Source: Rhizophagus sp. LPA8_4_AMF (taxonomy: Eukaryota; Glomeromycota; Glomeromycetes; Glomerales; Glomeraceae). From it: 29,942 nt of DNA. The notes beneath the pieces are model-generated. The model was not told the DNA's origin, searched no databases, and saw only the letters and a program-made list of their open reading frames with translations. Positions within the stretch are counted from its first letter, which is position 1. The number at the start of each line of letters is the position of its first letter. The position numbers and the translations under genes were made by a program. Shown here one piece after another: positions 22,634-29,942 of this stretch. Location of the stretch: positions 1 to 29,942 of the forward strand of contig JADRCO010000603.1 in assembly GCA_021464525.1 (NCBI GenBank). The letters are read 5' to 3'.

Positions 22634-22669
22634 CTTTTTCGGTTTGGTCTTTCAACCAAACCAAAAAAG
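22634..22669. repeat. Perfect-stem hairpin (GGTTTGGT / ACCAAACC)
   Basis: An 8-bp perfect stem (22641-22648 with 22655-22662) closes a 6-base loop. After one mismatch it extends by six further A-T/C-G pairs on the outside. It lies in intergenic DNA, so it may be a relic of a foldback element; no transcript is implied. Confidence 0.6.
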
Positions 22670-23309
22670 GTTTCTATTCGACATAATAATGAATGGGAAA
22701 GACGGATCTATCCATTTTTTGATGACAAGACCAAGACCGCAGTAAAATTTGGGAGAACATTCTATATAACAAAATAAAACGTTACAATAAAAAATCATTA
22801 TTAATAAAAGAGAAATATGACCAAACTAATAAATTTATTTATAAACAAAAAAGGCTTGGCGTTTAATTTTTATTTGTTAAATAAAAAATAAGCATAATTT
22901 GCCATCAACTAATTTTCAACTAGTACAAAATTATAATTGTGTAACTATTTGTAAATGTGGCGGGAGACTTCCGAGGGTTCTGAGAATTACATTTTATTCT
23001 AGAACATCATACAAAAAAGGAAAATAATCATGCTGTTACTCAGTATCACTCGAATTTAATTAATTTCCAAAGAAGTTAAGAATTTTTTTTTCATTTTACG
23101 GTTAATAATATTCTAATATCCGATGAATCGGAGATAATATTCCGATTATTTATTTTTATTTTTATTTTTATCTATTTAACGTCATCAAAAAAAAAAATGA
23201 GAAACATGATAAGGGGTTCGGAAAAAAATAGGCCATTAATAATAATATATGGATAAAGAATTTCCTTCTATGGTCATTTTATGATACAAACGTCAATATT
23301 TAGAAAAAG

Positions 23310-23317
23310 TATAAATA
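23310..23317 (+). promoter_or_regulatory. TATA box candidate of the seven-helix gene
   Basis: TATAAATA lies about 210 bases upstream of the ATG at 23521. A second TATA-like word (tatatatc) lies near 23471, only about 50 bases before the ATG. Which one is used cannot be told from sequence. Confidence 0.35.
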
Positions 23318-23409
23318 TTCAACAATTAATCATTTTATTGAGAAATTAAAAACTAGTATTAATCGCCTCACGTTAAAAAAAAAAAGCAAAGATATTAATT
23401 TTACAAAAA

Positions 23410-23457
23410 GAAAAGAGCAACACTTTAATGTAAATATTTTGGATTACTGCTCTTTTC
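23410..23457 (+). repeat. 10-bp inverted repeat upstream of the seven-helix gene
   Basis: gaaaagagca at 23410-23419 is exactly complementary to tgctcttttc at 23448-23457, with a 28-base spacer. It lies 64-111 bases before the ATG, so in the leader or core promoter. Confidence 0.6.
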
Positions 23458-23520
23458 CCAGAGTCATTCTTTATATATCTTTGTTATAAACGATCTGGCT
23501 ATATTAGAAAATAAAAAAAA

Positions 23521-24787
23521 ATGTTAAAATATTCACCCGTTGACATCGCATTTATATCTTTAAATATTTTAAGTTTATTACTATTAACGTATCTTATCAT
23601 TAAATTATGTATATCATCTAATCATTTCACGAAATATACTCAATTACAATTATTTATAACAGCATGGGCATATACTATAGGATTTTTACCTGTCATAATA
23701 AAATATGGGGATGATATAATTAATAAAGCATTTGATACGCGAATTTTATGTTTAATACAACAAATAATACATTTATTCTTTTTTTATCCTTTATATATAT
23801 TACCTATCATATTAGGATTTTATATTTGGCACGCAATTGAAAATCGAAACATAAAAATAGAAAGAAAATATTTTTGGACATTTTCAATTATTAATTGGTG
23901 TTTCACAATTTGTTTTACCACATTTTCATTTGCTGATGCGTACACAAATGAAAATTTTGGCATTCGGGTCACCCCATTATATTGTAAACCTCCAAATTCT
24001 AATTTACAACGTATAGCATATTTAATAATAATTCCTCCAATATTCTGCACCACTTTAATATTTACTCGTAAGAATTTTTTTTTTTTTTATCATAATTTAA
24101 ATAATCATAAATATTTAAAGATTAATATCGTTTTTTTATAATTATAGTTTACTCAAGTACGTTATTATGGAAGCGTTGGCAACAATTCTCTGTGAAAAAA
24201 AATCGATGGACAGCTTTAAGATTAGGACATTCATTACGTTTGTTCATATGTAGTATTATGTATACAATTTTTCTTGGAGTCTCTTTATCATCAAGGATTG
24301 TGTTTCAATATATAATAAAAAATCCGGAAAATGGAATAGAGATCGAAGATTTCGCTCAACCATTTATGTAAGTACGATCAGTAAATAATATTTGTAATGT
24401 CGTAACACTACACTATACTGGTAATTAACATGATTTTCCCCTTTATATACTATTAGTGGTATAATTTTATTCCTGATCTTCGCAAAAAGTGATTCGCCCA
24501 CAATCTTGTTACCTTGTATTTATTATGGCAATCCCGAAAAGCTCACTTTTAAATCTAACTCATATTGTAGAGATGATAGCTTCTTATTTGCAAGACCTCC
24601 ATCACTTACAGCATCTTTTGGAGAATTTAATCCACCATCAAATACCATGCAACAAGTGCAACAAGTTACTAGATCATTTAATATATTACCTACCACACTA
24701 TTAACTATTCCGGAAGAAAAATCATCTGTAGATATAACAAACGACGATCAAGATAAAGAAATTGAGGAAATGGAAGTGATTGTTTAA
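23521..24787 (+). CDS. Seven-transmembrane receptor-like protein
   Basis: Three exons, 23521-24067, 24148-24367 and 24457-24787, with 80- and 89-bp GT-AG introns, give 365 residues. Seven hydrophobic helices are seen at about 8-30, 42-61, 77-105, 117-136, 164-184, 207-230 and 256-275. A basic third inner loop (KRWQQFSVKKNRWTALR) follows helix 5, and a roughly 90-residue soluble tail rich in Ser, Gln, Asp and Glu ends the protein. C77, at the outer end of helix 3, and C155, in the second outer loop, sit where many G-protein-coupled receptors form a disulfide. The layout with the N-terminus outside and basic inner loops fits a GPCR, but I cannot match it to STE2, STE3, Git3 or cAMP-receptor motifs, so no ligand is proposed. 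ATG at 23521 gives the shortest sensible N-terminus. Confidence 0.75.
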
Positions 24788-24906
24788 AGGAGTGAATAAT
24801 ATTTAATTCATAATTATAATTTAATATAGATTCTACATACATAATTAATTACTGTAAATATCTGTACAATTGTAAATATTATTTAATTTATAATATAATT
24901 TGATAA

Positions 24907-24912
24907 AATAAA
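24907..24912 (+). terminator. Poly(A) signal candidate of the seven-helix gene
   Basis: AATAAA lies about 120 bases past the stop at 24785-24787. It is a candidate only, since the hexamer is frequent in this AT-rich background. Confidence 0.3.
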
Positions 24913-25207
24913 TTATTATCCCTATCCATTAATCATAACAAAAATGAAATTTAAACATCTCATAATGTATTTGACAATAATTTCATATTTCTAAAATCAA
25001 TAGTGCATTGATTTTATAAGTATATATTGCGAATTTAATCAAACACAAAATCTTAAAATATGTCACAAGTTAATCACATTATTACGAAAGTGGACTAAAC
25101 GATAAAATGATAGAGCTTAGATCCTGATTATCAGTCGATATTCACTATATAAAGTCACGTGATAAAAATTTTACTATAAAAAACGTGAATTTTCATAAAA
25201 CTGAGGC

Positions 25208-25247
25208 GGCCGGGTCACGAGAATCTAAAAATTAATTTTGCCCGGCC
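25208..25247. repeat. GC-rich inverted repeat GGCCGGG ... CCCGGCC
   Basis: GGCCGGG (25208-25214) pairs with CCCGGCC (25241-25247) over a 26-base spacer that itself contains the palindrome aaaattaatttt. The GC block stands out sharply from the flanking DNA, which suggests an inserted foldback element or a footprint of one. Confidence 0.6.
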
Positions 25248-26276
25248 TAAACCATAAATTTAACCTAAGATACACATGTGATTTCTCCGTTACTAAGTAG
25301 TAAATGCCGCAGTCTGCAGATTCTGGGAATTATATATGGGTTATGTGGAAATTGTGTGGATTTATGTGCTTGTATATGTATAGATTGGCAAGTAATGTAA
25401 AATCTTGTGTTTATCACAAAATTTTGTGACCTTTTGTGATTTCTTGTGAAATGCCATAAATCATCGTCCCTGCTACTGATCAAATTAAATGTATTTAACG
25501 TCAGACTAAATTAAGATTGGTAAAAATTCTTAATTTTTCGTGATTTTCTCATTTGACAGTCTATAAATCTATTATTGTAAACTTTTATAGGCTAAAGGCA
25601 CTAAGCTGATTAAAATCAATTTACTTTTTTCCCAGAAAAATTTTATAGATTATCTATCGCTAAATTTTACGATATATTAATTGTAGCGTTCTTTATGACC
25701 AATAATTTTTTTTTAGCGATGAAATGATTATTTGTAAGTATCGAACAATTCAGTTTTGATTTTCTCACCACCCTTATATAATTTGGATCCCATTTACAAC
25801 AGAACTTTAGACAGTGCTAGACGGTAAATACCTTCGTAATACAGTCGTCCGAAACCCAGAAACAACAAGTTTATCTAAAAAAAAACAACAAAAGTAGTTT
25901 CCAAAGTTGTTATATTAAACCTTATATATCGTTATGTCCCATTAAATAGACTTCTAATAGTTAGAATAATTTTTAAATTACAATTTAATTTTTGATTTTA
26001 TTTATTAATGTAAATGTTTTTTGTAACATAACATTCGAATCTTCAAGATTGTTACATTTTGAATATACTAATTTCAAATGGAATCTATAAAAATCTTTTA
26101 ATAAACTATAAATTCAAGGTAAAATTTATAAATATATATATATCGTTTTGTCTTGACAGTTGTCGTTGGTATTTAAATACTAAATATTCGCTCATTACTT
26201 TTTCTAATATTTCATTATTCATAATCTTCCAATTTGACTCGGTTTACATAAATGTCTCATTGTCCAACCGCTGTTT

Positions 26277-27599
26277 TTATGGCGCTTCTATATCACTATT
26301 ACCTTTTTTGTTATCATCACCTTTTTTACTTTTCTCTGGATATAAAATATTATCGAATATAGAATACGTAGAATCTAGGCCAGCGCTTTGATACATAGAA
26401 TACTCGCTACTATTTACAACCATATAAAATTGACTCCATAATGAAGTTGGACCAGATATCAATGTGAAAGAGATGGCACAAAAGATGTTAAGTATATAAT
26501 AAAATATATTAACCTTTTCATTGATTTTCAAATAACATTTTTTTTTAAATTTTTTACATTCTTTCTTAATTATAGTAGCAGATGTCTCTTTCTTCTCATT
26601 ATCTTTAATATTACCAGCATTTCTACGTATAAAATCATGACTTACACAAATTGGACAAGTACAAGAATTCTTCTTATTCTTTCCATTTTTATTATTGGTC
26701 TCAAGATCAAACTTGTCCTTCTCTTTATTCTCGTCGGTATTATCCTCTCCACCTTCAGGATTATTCTCTTTATTCTCGTTAGGATTATCTTTGACGCTAA
26801 AACCATGATCCAGATGATCATGCACATACTTATGACTCAAGCAAATCGGACAACTAGTGTCATATATATTAATTCTACCATGCACTTCTTCATCACTGTT
26901 ATTCTTATCACTGTTTTTTTCATCACCATATTTACCATAAGGTAATGGTTTTCTAAACCAATGTTGTATTCTCATAATTATGATGATAAGATCATCATTA
27001 CAATGTATAATTATATTGGACATGACATTTAAGAGCACAACAATTACGAATGAAATTATGATAAACCACATTACAATTTTACCCAAAAAACTATCAATAT
27101 ATCCTTTATCAATAGCTTTTATCAAAAATATTAAAGTAACCAAAAAATCGAGAAAAGTCGCCATAATATTTAAGAATTTGGAGATGTAATAATTCATGAA
27201 AATTATTTCAAAAAAATATAATACGAATAGAGGTAATAAACAATAGAAATATACCCGGAAAAAAGGATCACCGGTATCTTCTTGACACAATTTAGTGAAT
27301 AGATGAGTTAAATACAAATCAAGAATAATCAATGTAATGTATATAAGTAAAAGAGATAGATCGTTCAATTTCTTGTTAAAGGTTTCTTTGATAAAAATTG
27401 GGAGTAAAATAGTTGATAAAATTTGAAACATTGTTTCAAAGTAAGAGTTATTACCAAATGGATTTACATCCAATTCATTTGTGAGGGCAAATGTTGATGG
27501 TATAGATGTAATAAAGAGGAAAAAAAGTAAGAAATATTGAAATGTATATTTTGTATATAAAATGCCTTTTGGCGAAAAATTATTTTTATGATTAATCAT
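26277..27599 (-). CDS. Multipass membrane protein with two CPIC-x-S-H motifs
   Basis: A single exon encodes 440 residues from the ATG at 27599; the frame is open 57 bases further up but without another ATG. The N-terminal hydrophobic segment (about 19-38) may be a signal peptide or first helix. Further helices lie at about 57-71, 80-102, 113-137, 143-161 and 173-194, with a last one at about 364-382. Between helix 6 and the last helix is a soluble loop of about 170 residues, rich in Asn, Lys, Asp and Glu. It holds two copies of the motif C-P-I-C-x-S-H (C250, C253, H256 and C315, C318, H321); the first is followed by further histidines (YVHDHLDH). This resembles two zinc half-sites on either side of a charged linker. 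The tail after the last helix ends in a Lys/Asp-rich stretch. I recognise no family. Confidence 0.7.
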   Translation of the reverse strand: MINHKNNFSPKGILYTKYTFQYFLLFFLFITSIPSTFALTNELDVNPFGNNSYFETMFQILSTILLPIFIKETFNKKLNDLSLLLIYITLIILDLYLTHLFTKLCQEDTGDPFFRVYFYCLLPLFVLYFFEIIFMNYYISKFLNIMATFLDFLVTLIFLIKAIDKGYIDSFLGKIVMWFIIISFVIVVLLNVMSNIIIHCNDDLIIIIMRIQHWFRKPLPYGKYGDEKNSDKNNSDEEVHGRINIYDTSCPICLSHKYVHDHLDHGFSVKDNPNENKENNPEGGEDNTDENKEKDKFDLETNNKNGKNKKNSCTCPICVSHDFIRRNAGNIKDNEKKETSATIIKKECKKFKKKCYLKINEKVNIFYYILNIFCAISFTLISGPTSLWSQFYMVVNSSEYSMYQSAGLDSTYSIFDNILYPEKSKKGDDNKKGNSDIEAP

Positions 27600-28360
27600 C
27601 GTATTAGAAGCAATGGATGGATAAAGAACTTTGTCAAATAAAACTAACTTAGTCAAATAAAAATTAGATCCTAGTTAAGTGTTAAATAGATATATAACGA
27701 AAATTTTTTTTTAGATTTTTTGCACAATTTCTCGTTCATTCTTATTGTTCATACATATTTAGTATCATTTGCTACAAATATTACAAATATGCACAAAAAT
27801 TGTTGCAATCTATAAAAACTTGAAATAGAAAATTTTAATGAAATTATTTTATTTATGGTTAGTAATTTTATTAATTTGTTAAATAAGGATTTTTTTTATT
27901 GGTTTACGAATAAAATCCAGACAAATGAACAGTAAAAGTTGAGCGAAATTGTAAATTCAAATGAAAAAAATCAAAATTACGACTGCAAATATACATATGA
28001 CGCATTGCATGTGAATTGGTTACTATTGGTACGATGCGCGCCTGACTTACTACTAAATTTGTATATCAGAATCAAAAATCTGCAATAAATGAAAAAAAAA
28101 GATACATTTAAAACCTGTTCAAATGATGGCGTACATATACATAAAAGTGCTACCAAAATTTTTAATTTTACGTTAAAAAAAACAAACTTATAAAATCATT
28201 CCTCTATTATATAATAAATTTACTCATTTATTTACTGGAATCTACCTTTATTCAGTAAGTATTATATTATGAATGAAATCTTCTATAAAGATTGAATAAC
28301 TTTTTATTCTAAAGTTAGAGCGTAATATATTTAAATATCAAAATCAAAAAATCAAGTCCG
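27600..28360. other. Divergent intergenic region, no gene seen
   Basis: This 760-bp AT-rich spacer separates the starts of the CPIC membrane protein gene (-) and the hendecad-repeat gene (+), so it should hold both promoters. Poly-T runs occur near 27706 and 27890. No clear TATA pair, RNA gene or open frame of interest is visible. Confidence 0.45.
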
Positions 28361-29068
28361 ATGAGTGACGATATCCCATCAATTGAGAAACAGGAACAGG
28401 ATTCCGATGAGGAGTTTGAACATAAAGAGATATTGAAAAAATGGAATCAAGAACGGGAAGAGATATTGAAAAAATGGGATCAAGAACGGGGAGAGATATT
28501 GAAAAAATGGAAAAAAGAACAGAAAGTGGTATCGAAACAAGGACAGGATCCCGAAGAGATATTGAAAAAATGGAAACAAGAACAGGAATTGATATTGAAA
28601 AAATATAAACGGAAAGAGATGTGGAAAAAATGGAAACAAGAACCGAAACTGGATTCAAAAAAGACTTCAAAAAAGAAAATAGGATCATTGTTCAAATCGT
28701 TCAAGCATCCATTCGAAAAATATCCTCCCTCCGTTAGTCCTCCTAATCAATTACGTAAGTGAAAAAATGACAAAAAAACTTCTTATATTTAAAAGCTATA
28801 AAATAATTAGCATATTTTCTAAAATTTACGCAAAAAAAAAAAAAAATTCTTTATACTTTTAGCTTTTCCAATTGTAGGCTCATGTTTGTAAGTATTGCAT
28901 TTTAAAATTTTCTACAAATCTTAAGTAACCTTTATTCTAAAAGTTTTGAGCGTTACATATTTTAGATCTCGATCCTCTCAAGTCGGTACCGCTTCCAGCT
29001 CCAAGAATTATAAATTTGCATTCAATTCACTCATAGAAAACGATCTACCAGATTCACTAGAACCATAA
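28361..29068 (+). CDS. Small charged protein with 11-residue (hendecad) repeats
   Basis: Three exons, 28361-28754, 28863-28887 (25 bases only) and 28966-29068, with GT-AG introns of 108 and 78 bp, give 173 residues. After an acidic start, residues 23-96 hold about seven repeats of 10-11 residues modelled on EILKKWNQERE; the first three are exactly 11 residues apart, the later ones diverge. Eleven-residue spacing with one hydrophobic I/L pair and one W per turn suits an amphipathic, possibly right-handed coiled-coil helix. A basic Lys/Ser stretch (97-120), a Pro-rich segment (YPPSVSPP) and a Ser-rich tail follow. No signal peptide or known domain. Splicing is inferred from in-frame joins and good donors (GTAAGT at both). 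Function unknown; expression is not proven by sequence. Confidence 0.62.
28427..28648 (+). repeat. 33-bp tandem repeat in coding DNA
   Basis: The word gagatattgaaaaaatgg starts at 28427, 28460 and 28493, exactly 33 bases apart, and again at 28556 after one shortened, diverged unit. Nucleotide identity between the first three units is high, so the duplication appears recent. Units encode the hendecad of the 28361-29068 gene. Confidence 0.85.
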
Positions 29069-29317
29069 AGAGAGAAATACATTATTTATTTTTCCTTATA
29101 AAAAGAAGGCATTTCTTATTATTTGCTATAAACGAGGTTTTTTTTTTTTTTGAAGAAAATATATTTTTTTTTTCTATATAGAATTTCATATATCAATTTT
29201 AACTTTTCAGTATTTCAAAGTAATTTGTATAGTGAATACGTTTAATTATTTTATTAAAAGATATTAGCTAGTTATTTAATTAAAATTTATCAATAATATT
29301 ATTATATTAATAAATTA

Positions 29318-29805
29318 TCCCTTAAACGGTATTGTGGGCAAATTTTCCCGCAATTTCTAAAAAAATAAATTGTATTCAAATATAAAGTTTGTTAAAAAAT
29401 TTTGCAGCCTACGATAAAAATTGTGTGGCTGATCATTAAACGAAAAATTAGCTCGCAAGTATTTAGTATTTAGTTTTTTATATAATAATAAATCTAAATT
29501 TTTCTCACAATATGATTTTTTCAATATTAGGAATATTTTAATATGACTTTATTTTTTTATGAAAATTTTACAAAAAAAAAATTAATTTTTTTTTTTTTAT
29601 AATGCAATCCATAATTTTACATAATTTATTAAGCATTGATATATTAATTTTCAATTTTCTAATATATAACTAATAAATGTTGCATAATATACGATTTAAG
29701 CTATTATGGAAAAAATTTTTCATCAAAATAACTTTTATTTTTCATAAAATTAGATGAAAATTGAAAATTGCAGGCAAATTTGCCCGTAATTGCTTACCGT
29801 TGGGA
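29318..29805. mobile_element. Probable 488-bp MITE with imperfect ~45-bp terminal inverted repeats
   Basis: The left end (29318 onward) reads TCCC, then AACGGTA, GGGCAAATTT and GCAATTT. The reverse complement of the right end (29805 inward) has the same words in the same order, with small insertions. Both ends are flanked by TA (29316-29317 and 29806-29807), as expected for a TA target-site duplication of Tc1/mariner-type elements. The interior is AT-rich and non-coding, so the element would be non-autonomous. The right end contains the perfect palindrome GGCAAATTTGCC. Confidence 0.68.
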
Positions 29806-29856
29806 TAATAACATATAATAAGAATTTGAATTGTACAACTTTATGAGGTAGATAGA

Positions 29857-29932
29857 TAAACTGTACTGTACGATCAGCTAAACTGTACTGTACGATTGAA
29901 TTAAAAAAAAAGTTCGTACAGTACAGTACAGT
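29857..29932. repeat. Direct-repeat and hairpin cluster of ctgta/tacag words
   Basis: An 18-base word (taaactgtactgtacgat) occurs at 29857-29874 and again at 29879-29896. Its reverse complement follows: 29882-29895 pairs perfectly over 14 bp with 29914-29927 around an 18-base A-rich loop. The cluster lies at the window edge and may be the terminus of another mobile element. Confidence 0.8.
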
Positions 29933-29942
29933 GCTTATGTAT

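Larger units (their letters stand above)
21548..23520. other. Gene-poor intergenic region with hairpins
   Basis: Nearly 2 kb of AT-rich DNA between TRAPPC11 and the seven-helix gene. I see no open frame with domain character and no tRNA pattern. Features noted are a near-palindrome ggcaattt-aaaattgcc at about 21713-21729, a hairpin at 22634-22669, a tccgat-ga-atcgga inverted repeat near 23139-23152, and the promoter of the seven-helix gene at the right end. Confidence 0.5.
24788..26276. other. Gene-poor intergenic region with a GC-rich inverted repeat
   Basis: About 1.5 kb between the convergent 3' ends of the seven-helix gene (+) and the CPIC membrane protein gene (-). It contains a plus-strand AATAAA at 24907-24912, a tcacgtga palindrome at 25155-25162, the GC-rich inverted repeat at 25208-25247, and a TTGTG-rich stretch near 25350-25450. 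Open frames are short and show no domain character. Confidence 0.5.
29069..29942. other. Terminal intergenic region with transposon-like elements
   Basis: No gene is seen. Long T and A runs occupy 29139-29175 and 29570-29600. The region contains the inverted-repeat element at 29318-29805 and the repeat-hairpin cluster at 29857-29932, described separately. Confidence 0.5.

Noticed and set aside
25350-25450. TTGTG-rich stretch as a telomere-like or CRISPR-like repeat
   Set aside because: The units are irregular in length and spacing, and the genome context is eukaryotic.
27600-27656. Upstream extension of the CPIC membrane protein
   Set aside because: The frame is open for 19 more codons but begins at TTG; the first ATG is at 27599.
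28344-28704. Three minus-strand open frames opposite the hendecad-repeat exon
   Set aside because: Their Phe/Ser/Pro repeats are the reverse complement of the Lys/Glu/Trp repeats; the plus strand has start, splice sites and a stop in order.

Overview
The window looks like nuclear DNA of an early-diverging fungus, most likely an arbuscular mycorrhizal Rhizophagus-type (Glomeromycotina) genome. It is very AT-rich, with long A/T runs. Genes are split by many short GT-AG introns, mostly 65-120 bp. Protein types expanded in those genomes are present: a BTB-BACK-TLDc protein, a long F-box/LRR-like protein and polytopic membrane proteins of unknown family. The organism is inferred from style and gene content; no marker gene proves it.

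Layout. 948-2530 (+): DNase I-like nuclease with a charged, nuclear-looking N-terminal tail. 2531-5097: gene-poor. 7068-5098 (-): secreted, probably GPI-anchored, berberine-bridge-type FAD oxidase in four exons. 7641-12373 (+): 16-exon tricalbin / extended-synaptotagmin homologue (ER hairpin, SMP domain, five C2 domains). 14183-12675 (-): BTB-BACK-TLDc protein, convergent with the tricalbin gene. 14534-16126 (+): F-box protein, divergent from the BTB gene across a 350-bp shared promoter. 16370-21547 (+): TRAPPC11 (foie gras/gryzun) homologue, about 17 exons. 21548-23520: gene-poor. 23521-24787 (+): seven-helix receptor-like protein. 24788-26276: gene-poor, with a GC-rich inverted repeat. 27599-26277 (-): multipass membrane protein with two CPIC-x-S-H motifs. 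28361-29068 (+): small protein built on an 11-residue repeat. 29318-29805: probable non-autonomous DNA transposon (MITE). The last 90 bases hold a repeat-hairpin cluster that may begin another element.

The genes do not form one pathway. Two serve membrane traffic and lipid exchange (tricalbin at ER-plasma membrane contacts, TRAPPC11 in ER-Golgi traffic). Two are probable or possible ubiquitin-ligase adaptors (F-box, BTB). One is a cell-surface oxidase and two are membrane proteins of unknown ligand. Exon models were built by hand, keeping reading frame and protein-family continuity across GT-AG junctions. Almost all close in frame; the doubtful junctions are named in the entries.
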